Shown here: in pieces, positions 1-6,589 of the stretch
How positions within the stretch are numbered: the stretch's first letter is position 1
Layout of the letters: every line of letters begins with the position of its first letter
Assembly (NCBI GenBank): GCA_030667205.1
Contig: DAOUWH010000007.1
Location: 1-14,226, forward strand
Length of the DNA: 14,226 nt
Origin: Nitrospirota bacterium
GTDB taxonomy: Bacteria; Nitrospirota; Thermodesulfovibrionia; Thermodesulfovibrionales; JdFR-86
Direction: 5' to 3'
Notes under the pieces: model-generated
Told to the model about the DNA's origin: nothing
The model's database searches: none
Seen by the model: only the letters and a program-made list of their open reading frames with translations
Program-made: the position numbers and the translations under genes

Positions 1-74
1 CCAAAAAGGGACTGGTCTCCAAAAAGGGACTGGTCTCCAAAAAGGGACTGGTCTCCAAAAAGGGACTGGTCTCC
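1..74. repeat. Perfect 18-bp tandem repeat, four full copies, continuing off the left edge
   Basis: The unit AAAAAGGGACTGGTCTCC occurs head to tail at 3-20, 21-38, 39-56 and 57-74 without a mismatch, and the two bases before it (CC) match the end of another copy. The unit is a multiple of three and has no stop in any forward frame. In the frame of the downstream siroheme synthase it encodes (QKGTGL)n, joined directly to LVNVAD. There are no spacers, so it is not a CRISPR array. It is either a recent in-frame expansion or an assembly artefact at a sequence end. Confidence 0.95.
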
Positions 75-394
75 TTGTTAACGTTGCCGACATGCCCGAT
101 TACTGCAACTTCATCGTGCCCGCCACGGTAAAGCGGGGTCCGCTTACGATAGCCGTGTCCACCTCCGGCGCAAGCCCGGCCATGGCCCGGGCCATACGAA
201 AGGAGCTTGAGGGGCTCTACGGGCCGGCCTTCGGCAAATATCTTAAAGAGCTTCAGAAGAGGAGGGCCAGGACGCTCAGCGCGGTGAAGGACCCCGGAGA
301 GCGCGAACGGTTTTTAAAATCCCTTGCATCTGATAGAATCTTAAAGATGCTAAGGAAGGGGCAAAGCCCTTTTTCGGGAAAGCGCAAACCGTGA
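2..394 (+). CDS. Precorrin-2 dehydrogenase / sirohydrochlorin ferrochelatase (Met8/CysG-N family), 3' part, partial at left edge
   Basis: This is the C-terminal part of a siroheme synthase of the Met8/CysG N-terminal type, which oxidises precorrin-2 with NAD and inserts iron to make siroheme in the cytoplasm. The stretch LVNVADMPDYCNFIVPATVKRG, followed by LTIAVSTSGASPAMARAIRKELE, is the family signature joining the NAD-binding domain to the dimerisation/chelatase domain. The first ATG is at 92, but the frame stays open to the left edge and the conserved LVNVAD lies upstream of that ATG. The gene is therefore cut by the window and does not start at 92. Directly before LVNVAD, the frame runs through four perfect copies of an 18-bp repeat encoding QKGTGL. 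The NAD-binding Rossmann half is off the window. The stop is 1 nt before the DNA ligase ATG, which suggests cotranscription. The family call is secure. Whether the repeat-bearing protein works is unknown. Confidence 0.85.
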   Translation, partial: QKGTGLQKGTGLQKGTGLQKGTGLLVNVADMPDYCNFIVPATVKRGPLTIAVSTSGASPAMARAIRKELEGLYGPAFGKYLKELQKRRARTLSAVKDPGERERFLKSLASDRILKMLRKGQSPFSGKRKP

Positions 395-395
395 T

Positions 396-2117
396 ATGAA
401 GTTCAAGCGTCTGGTCGGGTACTTCGAGCGTATTGAGGCAACCGCAAAACGCCTCGATATGTTCGACATCCTCTCCGAACTCTTCAAGGAAACCCAACCT
501 GACGAGATAGACAGAATCATTTATCTCACTCAGGGCCAGCTCCTGCCGCCGTTTCACGCGCCGGAGCTGGGCATCTCCGAAAAGCTCCTTATAAGGGCGC
601 TTTCCGAGGCCTCGAACAAGCCCACAAAGACCGTCGAGGAAATTTTTAAAGCCACCGGCGACCTCGGCGAATCTGCCGAGCAGCTTATCAACGGGAAAGA
701 GGCGCTGGGGGTTAATCAGGTCTACGACGAGCTGATGGCAATAGCCGAGACCTCCGGCAAGGGAAGCGTGAATATCAAAATGGGCTTCCTTTCGGGCCTC
801 CTGAGGGCCGTCTCCTCCGTCGAGGCAAAATACATCGCCCGGTTCATACTCGGCAGGCTCAGGCTCGGCATCGGAGACCCCACGGTGCTTGAGGCCCTTG
901 CGCTCTCGGAAGGGGACCGCGCCCTCCGCCCCGAGCTTGAGAGGGCCTATAACCTGTGCTCCGACCTCGGCCTTGTGGCTAAAACACTAAAGACCGGGGG
1001 CATGAAGGCCATTGAGAAGTTCAGGATACGCGTCGGCTACCCGATAAGGATGGCCCTGTGCGAGAGGCTCCCTTCCTCCGAGGACATCATCGAGAAGATG
1101 GGCCGGGCGGCCATCGAGGCCAAGTACGACGGCTTCCGCTGCCAGGTGCACAAGAAGGGCGACACCATCGAGATATTTTCAAGGAATCTTGAACGGACAA
1201 CAAAAATGTTCCCCGAGATACGGGAGGCCGCGCGTTCCCTTCCCGCACGCGAGGCGATATTCGAGGGCGAGGCCCTGGCCTATAACGAGATCACCGGGGA
1301 GCTTTTCCCCTTTCAGGTCACGATGCAGCGCAAGCGCAAGCACGGGATAGAGGAAATGGCAAAGGAATACCCGTTGAGGTTTTTCGCATTCGACCTGCTG
1401 CTGTTTGACGGGGAGGACTACACCGAGAAACCCTACAGCGAGAGGAGGGACAAACTCGTCTCGCTCGTTAAGGGCAATGCCGTGATAGAGGCGGCGCGGA
1501 TGTTCGAGACCTCCGACCCCAAGGAGATAACGAAACACTTCGAGGAGTTCGTCGAGACAGGGCTTGAGGGCGTGGTGGCAAAGCGGCTCGATGGCGTATA
1601 CACCGCAGGCTCCCGCAACTTCAACTGGATTAAGCTCAAGCGGAGCTACCGCGGAGAGCTTGCCGACACCATAGACGTCTGCGTGGTGGGCTACTTCAGG
1701 GGACGGGGCGCAAGGGCGCGCTTTGGCGTGGGGGCCCTGCTCGCGGCGGTATATGATTCCGAATCGGATACCTTCAAGACCGTGAGCAAGGTGGGCACCG
1801 GCTTTACCGATGAGGAGTTTTTACAGGTAAAGACAATGTTAGATGAAATTACGATAAAGAAAAAACATCCGAGGGTGGACTCCGAGGTGGAGGCCGACGT
1901 GTGGGTCACGCCCCGGTACGTTGTCACCGTAACCGCCGATGAGATTACGCGCTCGCCCATGCACACCGCCGGAAGGGACCTTGAAGGCGTGGGCTATGCC
2001 TTAAGATTTCCCCGCGCGGTTGATTTTCTTAGGCCGGACAAGTCCGCCGAGGACGCAAACACCGTGGATGAGATTATCAAGATGGAAGCACAGCAGAAAC
2101 AGGTGAAGGTGAAGTGA
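396..2117 (+). CDS. lig: ATP-dependent DNA ligase (archaeal/eukaryotic LigI-like)
   Basis: This cytoplasmic enzyme seals nicks in duplex DNA through an enzyme-AMP intermediate. The 573 residues follow the archaeal replicative ligase plan: an N-terminal DNA-binding domain (about 1-205), an adenylation domain (about 215-415) and an OB-fold (about 420-573). The nucleotidyltransferase motifs are visible: motif I EAKYDGFR with the AMP-accepting Lys243, motif III around FEGEALAY (289-296), motif IV EGVVAK (391-396) and motif V WIKLKR (411-416). RFPR (537-540), in the motif VI region, lies near the C-terminus. The length is close to archaeal ligases of about 560 residues, and no domain is missing. 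The ATG follows the upstream stop by 1 nt, and the 3' end overlaps the next gene by 4 nt, so it sits inside a compact operon. It is not the NAD-dependent LigA of bacteria. It may act in repair, or it may be a laterally acquired ligase. Confidence 0.95.
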   Translation: MKFKRLVGYFERIEATAKRLDMFDILSELFKETQPDEIDRIIYLTQGQLLPPFHAPELGISEKLLIRALSEASNKPTKTVEEIFKATGDLGESAEQLINGKEALGVNQVYDELMAIAETSGKGSVNIKMGFLSGLLRAVSSVEAKYIARFILGRLRLGIGDPTVLEALALSEGDRALRPELERAYNLCSDLGLVAKTLKTGGMKAIEKFRIRVGYPIRMALCERLPSSEDIIEKMGRAAIEAKYDGFRCQVHKKGDTIEIFSRNLERTTKMFPEIREAARSLPAREAIFEGEALAYNEITGELFPFQVTMQRKRKHGIEEMAKEYPLRFFAFDLLLFDGEDYTEKPYSERRDKLVSLVKGNAVIEAARMFETSDPKEITKHFEEFVETGLEGVVAKRLDGVYTAGSRNFNWIKLKRSYRGELADTIDVCVVGYFRGRGARARFGVGALLAAVYDSESDTFKTVSKVGTGFTDEEFLQVKTMLDEITIKKKHPRVDSEVEADVWVTPRYVVTVTADEITRSPMHTAGRDLEGVGYALRFPRAVDFLRPDKSAEDANTVDEIIKMEAQQKQVKVK

Positions 2118-2461
2118 GCGACAGAATCTCACATTACTCATTCGGCTCGATAACGATTGACGGGAAGCCATACTCCTCCGACGTGATCATCTATCCCGGC
2201 AGGGTAAACCCCTCGTGGTGGCGCAAGGAGGGGCACTACCTCCAGCCCGCAGACCTCGAAGAGGTGGTGGCCACAAAGCCCGACGTGGTGGTGATAGGCA
2301 CCGGGGCGATGGGCGTGATGCAGGTGTCGGATAGCACGGTGAAATGGCTTGAGGGCAAGGGCATCAGGGTCGAGGTGGCCCGCACGGCGGAGGCCGTGAA
2401 GATATACAACGGACTTTACGAGAACACCAACGTCGTTGCCGGCTTCCATTTGACGTGTTAA
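2114..2461 (+). CDS. Mth938-like domain protein (DUF498 family)
   Basis: A 115-residue single-domain protein of the Mth938/DUF498 family, the fold also seen in the mitochondrial complex I assembly factor NDUFAF3. Family features include the opening ISHYSFGSITIDGKPYSSDVII, the central PDVVVIGTGAMGVM (about 56-69) and the tail AVKIYNGLYENTNVVAGFHLTC. No catalytic residues are known for the family, and its bacterial role is undefined. The start is a GTG whose last bases overlap the DNA ligase stop (GTGA, 4-nt overlap), which indicates translational coupling. The short sequence GGTGAAGG just upstream can serve as a ribosome binding site. The family call is firm; the function is unknown. Confidence 0.85.
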   Translation: MSDRISHYSFGSITIDGKPYSSDVIIYPGRVNPSWWRKEGHYLQPADLEEVVATKPDVVVIGTGAMGVMQVSDSTVKWLEGKGIRVEVARTAEAVKIYNGLYENTNVVAGFHLTC

Positions 2462-2523
2462 GGGATGCCACCGGCACTTTCTCCCCTAATTTATGGGCAG
2501 CGCGGAGGTGATATAATATTAAT

Positions 2524-2823
2524 ATGAGAGGGCAAGCGCGCAGGGAACTCATCTGCAAGGGGTTTTGCAAGTTCTACAGGCCCGGCAAAGAAGACCTTAA
2601 ATGCGGCGCCTACGCGTTCCTTGAGCGTAACCTCTCAACGGGCGAACTCAGAAGTACTGCCCGAAGGGCAAACCCCAGGTGCGATTTCTCCCATGACGGC
2701 GTTATCAGGTCGCTCATCTGCGTGCGCTGCGATTTTCTCGACGGAGGCTGCGGGTTTCGCGAGGGCCTCCGCTCTCCGCCGTGCGGGGGCTACGCCATAG
2801 TGGAGAGGCTTCTTAAGAAATAA
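2524..2823 (+). CDS. Small cysteine-rich protein, eight Cys, internally duplicated
   Basis: I do not recognise this 99-residue protein. It has eight cysteines (11, 15, 27, 53, 66, 69, 76, 87), no signal peptide and no membrane segment, so it is probably a cytoplasmic metal- or Fe-S-binding protein. Its two halves look like diverged copies. Each starts with a close Cys pair followed by an aromatic residue (CKGFCKFY at 11-18; CVRCDF at 66-71) and ends with CG-x-YA-x-x-ER-x-L (27-37 and 87-97). The ribosome binding site GGAGGTG (2504-2510) lies 13 nt before the ATG, which is long. A TATAAT string (2512-2517) sits between them, so the start or promoter arrangement is unusual. An in-frame ATT at 2518 would have better spacing. 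The gene stands alone and ends at the terminator at 2826. Confidence 0.65.
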   Translation: MRGQARRELICKGFCKFYRPGKEDLKCGAYAFLERNLSTGELRSTARRANPRCDFSHDGVIRSLICVRCDFLDGGCGFREGLRSPPCGGYAIVERLLKK

Positions 2824-2856
2824 AAAAGGCGGGTGCAAGTTCCTTGCACCCGCCTT
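2822..2856 (-). terminator. Strong rho-independent terminator of the cytochrome operon
   Basis: A perfect 14-bp inverted repeat, AAGGCGGGTGCAAG (2826-2839) and CTTGCACCCGCCTT (2843-2856), encloses a 3-nt loop. Read on the minus strand, the stem is followed by a T-run (complement of the A-run at 2822-2827). This fits termination of the leftward cytochrome operon, whose last stop is at 2880. On the plus strand there is no T-run after the stem, although the hairpin directly follows the stop at 2823 and may also cap the upstream gene's transcript. Confidence 0.9.
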
Positions 2857-2879
2857 CGGGTTCTAATAAACAGGGACTG

Positions 2880-3428
2880 TTATCCCCTGTGGCACTTCAT
2901 GCAGTCCTGCGAGGCGAAGGCCATCTGTCCGTTGTGGCATGCGCCGCAGAGCTTCCCCTGGTACATCGGGGTCATCTTCATCTTCACGCCGCCCTTTTTC
3001 ATGCTAAATGAGTCGGGGTGGCAGTTGCCGCAATTAAACATCGCGCCGTGGGCCTCGTGGTTAAAGGAGACCTTGCCCATGCCCCCGCCGGAGTAGACCA
3101 TGGTGCCCGTGGAGTGGCAGGCGCCGCAGGCCTCGCCCTTGAGCTTCGGGGTTTCGTGCCCCTTGATGCTGTGGCAATGGTTGCAGTGCAGGTCGCTCAT
3201 CATCCCGTGGAGCTCGTGGGAGAACTTGCCTTTCTCCGGGGCGCGCAGATAATCCTCGACCGCATGGCACTCAAAGCACGGGAGGCTTTGTAAAACCTCC
3301 TGCCTCGGGCGCACGGGGGCGGCCTCCTCTGCCTTTTCGGCCTCGCTGGCATACACTGCGGAGGCCGCCATAAACAGGGCTGCCAGCAGTACCGCAAGCA
3401 GGCCTGTAAGGTGTCTCCGGCTATTCAT
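2880..3428 (-). CDS. Periplasmic six-haem c-type cytochrome (c3/c7-like)
   Basis: A 182-residue exported cytochrome. An N-terminal signal peptide (about 1-28: basic start, hydrophobic core, Ala-rich end) precedes an acidic linker and six CXXCH haem-attachment motifs at residues 51, 82, 101, 133, 161 and 176. Extra histidines in F-x-H-x-x-H patterns (KFSHELH about 69-74, SFNHEAH 122-127) are the expected distal ligands, as in c3/c7-type cytochromes. It should act as a soluble periplasmic electron carrier. The gene overlaps the upstream cytochrome b gene by 8 nt, so its electrons probably come from that membrane unit. It is the last gene of a three-gene operon and is followed by a strong terminator. 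The ribosome binding site is weak (GGAAG, 5 nt before the ATG), consistent with translational coupling. The final electron acceptor is unknown. Confidence 0.9.
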   Translation of the reverse strand: MNSRRHLTGLLAVLLAALFMAASAVYASEAEKAEEAAPVRPRQEVLQSLPCFECHAVEDYLRAPEKGKFSHELHGMMSDLHCNHCHSIKGHETPKLKGEACGACHSTGTMVYSGGGMGKVSFNHEAHGAMFNCGNCHPDSFSMKKGGVKMKMTPMYQGKLCGACHNGQMAFASQDCMKCHRG

Positions 3429-4140
3429 CGTCTTCCGTCTCGCCGAACGTGTAGTCGTACTCGATCGTGTGGTGGTGCTTCATCTCCTCGATGGATATCT
3501 TTCCCGACAGCCATACCCAGCTCATCGGGAACTTGCCGGGCTTCAGGTGTTCGCTGTAGAAGTGTATGAACAGGATGAAGACCACCGCAAGCAGGGCCTC
3601 ATCGCTGTGCAGCACGCGAAGGAGCTGCCATATCCATCCCAGCGTGAAGTTGGGGAATATTCCGGAGCTGAATACCGGGAACGCAAGGATAAAGCCCGAG
3701 CTTCCTATGATGGCCATGCCCCAGAAGACCGCCCAGTAGTCGAACTTCTGAAGATAGGAGAACCTCCGAAACGGAGGCGGGCTCTTTGCCAGGCCCATGT
3801 AGTACATGAAGTTCTTGATGAAGTCCGTGAGGTCATGCGGCATCGGGATTACCGTGGTAACGGGGTGGAACGTCATCCGTCCGGCGGCTGCGAGGTAAAA
3901 CATGTAAAGCACATGCCAGATGAAGTCCAGGAGCATCGTCACGCCGGCCACCCTGTGGATGAGGCCCGCCATCTCGGCGCCGCCCCATATCTTCACCCAG
4001 AAACGCGAGTGCTCCAAAGCGGGATATTTTAAGGCCCAGCCCGAGAAGGCCAGCAGCAGAAACGTCGTAAACAGTATGACGTGCTGTATCCTGAATATGG
4101 TGCTGAATCGTTCTATTTCCTGAGGGATTTCCTTTTTCAT
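3421..4140 (-). CDS. Membrane di-haem cytochrome b (b561 / formate dehydrogenase gamma-like)
   Basis: A 239-residue integral membrane protein with about four hydrophobic helices (roughly 18-36, 60-84, 132-154 and 172-196). Histidines suited to bind two b haems lie in or next to these helices: H20, H62, H76, H178 and H193. This matches the cytochrome b subunits of hydrogenases, formate dehydrogenases and thiosulfate reductases, which exchange electrons with the quinone pool. The C-terminal tail (MSWVWLSGKISIEEMKHHH) is polar and probably cytoplasmic. The ATG has a strong GGGAGGT site 6 nt upstream and overlaps the preceding cytochrome c stop by 1 nt (TGATG). No catalytic dehydrogenase gene is in the operon. 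Its partners here are two multihaem cytochromes, so quinol oxidation towards the periplasm, or the reverse, is the likely role. Confidence 0.85.
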   Translation of the reverse strand: MKKEIPQEIERFSTIFRIQHVILFTTFLLLAFSGWALKYPALEHSRFWVKIWGGAEMAGLIHRVAGVTMLLDFIWHVLYMFYLAAAGRMTFHPVTTVIPMPHDLTDFIKNFMYYMGLAKSPPPFRRFSYLQKFDYWAVFWGMAIIGSSGFILAFPVFSSGIFPNFTLGWIWQLLRVLHSDEALLAVVFILFIHFYSEHLKPGKFPMSWVWLSGKISIEEMKHHHTIEYDYTFGETEDDE

Positions 4141-5051
4141 CAGTGACCTCCCTTCTTTTTCCTGGATAAACGATCTCTTACCTCGGCATACATATCAAGC
4201 AGGACATGCATGAATATGAACAGGAAAGTCCCTATCACCAGGGCCGTAAGGCCCTTGGCCGAGTAATAAGGGATGGGGTTGTCCTTGCCAACGTGGGCAT
4301 GCGCCGGTGCGGCGGCGAACTTGGGCGTTGCGCCGGTATGGCACTTGCCGCAGGTCTTGACCTTGCCCTCGCCTATCACCGTCGAGTCCGGGGCGTCCCA
4401 CCTGGTGATGCCGTGGGCGCCGTGGCAGTCGCTGCAGACCGGCACCTTCGTATGGCCGAGCAGGAACTTCTTGCCGTGGAAGCTTGACTCGTACATCTCC
4501 ACGACGTGCCCGTCAAGGCCGTACTTTTCGGCAAGGCGCTCGTCTCCGTGGCACTTGCCGCAGGTGTGTACGACATTGGCGTGGTTAACTTCGCTCTCGG
4601 CATCGGTCTCGGGCACTATGTAGTGCGGCGAGCCGTGACAGTCAAGGCACAGGGGTCCGTCGGCCTGCTTCTTCCGTAAGACGTTCTCCCCGTGCACGCT
4701 CCCCGTGAGGGCCTCGTACTCCGCGGGATGGCACTGGACGCATGCGCTCAGGGCCACGGGGTCGGAGGTGCCTTTAACCGCCACTTTTTTGGCAAGCTTC
4801 GCGACCTCTACCGGGACCGCCGCGGCGGCCGAGTGCGGGCCGCTTCCGTAGCTAAAGTGGCAGTCGGTACATCCGAGAACTCCATGGACAGAGTCCACGA
4901 CACGCTTCGCGTCTACATGGACTTCAACTACTCCTTTTCTGCCTTCCATCTTTCCCTGCATTGCGCTGTGGCACAAGAGACATTCCGAGCTCTCAGCGAC
5001 AGGGACGTAAAGAAAGGCAACGGTTAACAGCAATAATACGTACCTGACCAT
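4140..5051 (-). CDS. Membrane-anchored seven-haem c-type cytochrome
   Basis: From the chosen start this is a 303-residue cytochrome: a signal peptide (about 1-20, MVRYVLLLLTVAFL then a polar end), seven CXXCH motifs (first Cys at 24, 61, 104, 135, 164, 206 and 234) and a C-terminal membrane helix (about 267-285) followed by the basic tail RKKKGGH. The haem part therefore faces the periplasm, anchored in the inner membrane. Repeated VHG and FHG histidines supply likely distal ligands. The open frame extends to a GTG at 5108 and to ATGs at 5063 and 5054. I chose 5051 because GGAGGT (5055-5060) lies just upstream and a short n-region gives a normal signal peptide. The next gene, for cytochrome b, starts 1 nt into this stop codon. 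It probably relays electrons between that cytochrome b and the six-haem cytochrome. Confidence 0.88.
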   Translation of the reverse strand: MVRYVLLLLTVAFLYVPVAESSECLLCHSAMQGKMEGRKGVVEVHVDAKRVVDSVHGVLGCTDCHFSYGSGPHSAAAAVPVEVAKLAKKVAVKGTSDPVALSACVQCHPAEYEALTGSVHGENVLRKKQADGPLCLDCHGSPHYIVPETDAESEVNHANVVHTCGKCHGDERLAEKYGLDGHVVEMYESSFHGKKFLLGHTKVPVCSDCHGAHGITRWDAPDSTVIGEGKVKTCGKCHTGATPKFAAAPAHAHVGKDNPIPYYSAKGLTALVIGTFLFIFMHVLLDMYAEVRDRLSRKKKGGH

Positions 5052-5307
5052 CATACCTCCCATTGGTAAAAAGATTGACCCCTCTCCCACCTTGTTTTTT
5101 TGCAGCACAACTACGGGCTGCTATATTTAATCCGGTTATTATATATAATCTCCGCGAGAAAATAAATATCACCCATAAACCTTTTTTATAGATTAAGGGG
5201 TTAGGACGCCGACAGGCCCGGGGCAGGGCAGCACATGTGTATTATTTTGTGTTATCTTGAATTATTATATGAAATCCTATATCGTAAAGGAAAAAATGGG
5301 GGGGGCC
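5052..5307. promoter_or_regulatory. AT-rich divergent intergenic region between the cytochrome operon and hfq
   Basis: About 250 bp, much more AT-rich than the flanking genes, lies between two divergent operons and must hold both promoters. On the minus strand a TATATAAT string (about 5142-5149) is a good -10 candidate for the cytochrome operon, but its -35 is poor. On the plus side several TATAT/TTATAT strings precede hfq without a clear -35. I see no riboswitch or convincing operator palindrome. Confidence 0.4.
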
Positions 5308-5541
5308 ATGCAAAGCCAAAAGACACAAAGCCTGCAGGACAACTTTCTTAACCAGTTAAGGAAAGAAAAGATCCCTGTGCTTATGTACCTTACAAACGGG
5401 GTGAGGCTCAAGGGAGTCATAAAAGGGTTTGACAACTTCGTGGTCCTGCTCAGGGAGTCCACTCAGCAACTCATATACAAGCATGCCATATCCACGATAC
5501 AGCCGGAGCGTGAGGTAGACCTCCGGTCCGAGCAGCAGTGA
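5308..5541 (+). CDS. hfq: RNA chaperone Hfq
   Basis: Hfq is a hexameric Sm-like protein that binds A- and U-rich RNA and pairs small RNAs with mRNAs in the cytoplasm. The 77-residue protein from the chosen start carries the usual opening SLQDNFLNQLRKEKIPV, the Sm1 region (VLMYLTNGVRLKGVIKGFDNFVVLL) and the Sm2 signature YKHAIST. The lysine and histidine of the YKHAIS motif are intact. The frame is open further upstream, with ATGs at 5257 and 5296. The ATG at 5308 gives the normal N-terminus and follows a run of eight Gs (5298-5305) that can act as the ribosome binding site. The stop overlaps the GTG start of the Nudix gene (4 nt), making hfq the first gene of a four-gene overlapping operon. 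The usual hfq neighbours miaA and hflX are absent. Confidence 0.95.
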   Translation: MQSQKTQSLQDNFLNQLRKEKIPVLMYLTNGVRLKGVIKGFDNFVVLLRESTQQLIYKHAISTIQPEREVDLRSEQQ

Positions 5542-5930
5542 AGGGCCCCAGGCTGACCGCGGACATAATAATCGAGCTTGAGGGCGGGGGCATAGTCCTT
5601 ATCGATAGGAAGAACCCGCCCCACGGCTGGGCGCTCCCGGGAGGTTTCGTGGACTACGGCGAGAGCCTCGAGGCGGCGGCCGTGAGGGAGGCGAAGGAGG
5701 AGACAGGGCTCGACGTAAACCTCCTCCGGCAGTTTCACACCTACTCCGAGCCCGGGCGGGACCCGAGGGGCCATACGGCCACAACGGTGTTCATCGCATC
5801 GGCCGGCGGCTCCCCCATGGCGGCGGACGACGCACGGGACGCACGGGTCTTTACAAAGGACGCACTCCCGGAGGTCATCGCCTTTGACCACAGGGAAATA
5901 CTCGAAGACTATTTTAAAAGGAGATACTGA
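5538..5930 (+). CDS. Nudix hydrolase (ADP-ribose pyrophosphatase-like)
   Basis: A 130-residue single-domain Nudix hydrolase that cleaves nucleoside diphosphates linked to another group, using a divalent metal. The Nudix box is complete: G36-x5-E42-x7-R50-E51-x2-E54-E55-x-G57, with the metal-binding glutamates intact. Upstream, PPHGWALPGGFVDYGES is the usual substrate-side strand. Downstream, the region around FHTYSEPGRDPRGHTATTVFIA resembles ADP-ribose pyrophosphatases and NADH/8-oxo-dGTP relatives, so the exact substrate cannot be fixed. The start is a GTG overlapping the hfq stop by 4 nt. There is no separate strong ribosome binding site, so it depends on hfq translation. The stop overlaps the next ATG by 1 nt. 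A housekeeping or RNA/nucleotide clean-up role is likely. Confidence 0.9.
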   Translation: MKGPRLTADIIIELEGGGIVLIDRKNPPHGWALPGGFVDYGESLEAAAVREAKEETGLDVNLLRQFHTYSEPGRDPRGHTATTVFIASAGGSPMAADDARDARVFTKDALPEVIAFDHREILEDYFKRRY

Positions 5931-6589
5931 TGCTTAAAGCAATGCGCCAGCACGCAAAGTACTTCTACGTGCTGTTTGTCGTGGTGATACTGAGCTTTAT
6001 TTTCTGGGGCACCGGCGGGGTCGACCAGAACTCCGGGACCCAGGCCGTCGCACAGGTGGGAGAGGAGGCAATTACCAGCCAGGAGTACTGGCAGGCATAC
6101 GACAACATGGCCGACCTCTACAGGGACATCTACAAGGAGGAGTTCGACGCCGAGGCACTGGACCTCAAACAAACGGTTCTCAACACCCTCGTCGAGGAGC
6201 GGCTCCTTCTCATCGCCGCCGTGGGGGCGGGCTTTAAGGTCACCGACAAAGAGCTCCAGGACTCGATAATCAACAACCCGGCCTTCATGAGGGACGGTGC
6301 CTTCAACAGGGACGTCTACTTAAGGACGCTCCAGCTCAACAGGATGACCCCCACCTACTACGAGGCCGTCAAGCGCAGGGAGCTTATGCTCACTAAGATG
6401 AGGCTTATTATCGAGGAGACCGTGGACCTCAACCACGCGGAGCTCCGCGCCCTTTCGAGCGGCGAGGAGGCCTACCCCGCCCTCCGGGAGACCCTGCTTG
6501 AGTCGAAAAAGAACGCCGCGGTGAAATCCTTCATCGAAGGGATTAAGCAGAGGGTGCCGGTAACGGTAAACGAGCAGCTTATTTCATGA
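5930..6589 (+). CDS. Membrane-anchored SurA N-terminal-domain chaperone (PpiD-like, no PPIase domain)
   Basis: A 219-residue protein with an N-terminal membrane anchor (about 10-27, YFYVLFVVVILSFIFWG) and a periplasmic SurA_N/PpiD-type chaperone domain. AVAQVGEEAITSQEYWQAYDNM (about 39-60) is the typical first strand and helix, and VLNTLVEERLLLIAA with ITDKELQD-like text follows. The C-terminal helix ends with RVPVTVNEQLIS, which resembles the end of PpiD proteins. Full PpiD has one or two rotamase domains and is far longer, and none is present here. It should hold or escort unfolded exported proteins rather than isomerise proline bonds. AAAGGAG (5917-5923) sits 6 nt before the ATG. The start overlaps the Nudix stop (TGATG), and the stop overlaps the anmK start by 4 nt. 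Confidence 0.85.
   Translation: MLKAMRQHAKYFYVLFVVVILSFIFWGTGGVDQNSGTQAVAQVGEEAITSQEYWQAYDNMADLYRDIYKEEFDAEALDLKQTVLNTLVEERLLLIAAVGAGFKVTDKELQDSIINNPAFMRDGAFNRDVYLRTLQLNRMTPTYYEAVKRRELMLTKMRLIIEETVDLNHAELRALSSGEEAYPALRETLLESKKNAAVKSFIEGIKQRVPVTVNEQLIS

Noticed and set aside
1..74. CRISPR array at the left edge
   Set aside because: The 18-bp units abut with no spacers and continue the reading frame of the siroheme gene.
92..394. A separate 100-residue protein starting at ATG 92
   Set aside because: The conserved LVNVAD segment is encoded upstream of this ATG in the same open frame, so it is an internal methionine of a longer gene.
3469..4032. 187-codon plus-strand open frame opposite the cytochrome b gene
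   Set aside because: The minus-strand frame encodes a coherent four-helix haem protein; the plus frame is a polar, His/Arg/Glu-rich shadow.
4140..5108. GTG at 5108 as the start of the seven-haem cytochrome
   Set aside because: It adds an unusual 19-residue polar extension before the signal peptide and has no ribosome binding site, whereas GGAGGT lies just before the ATG pair at 5054/5051.
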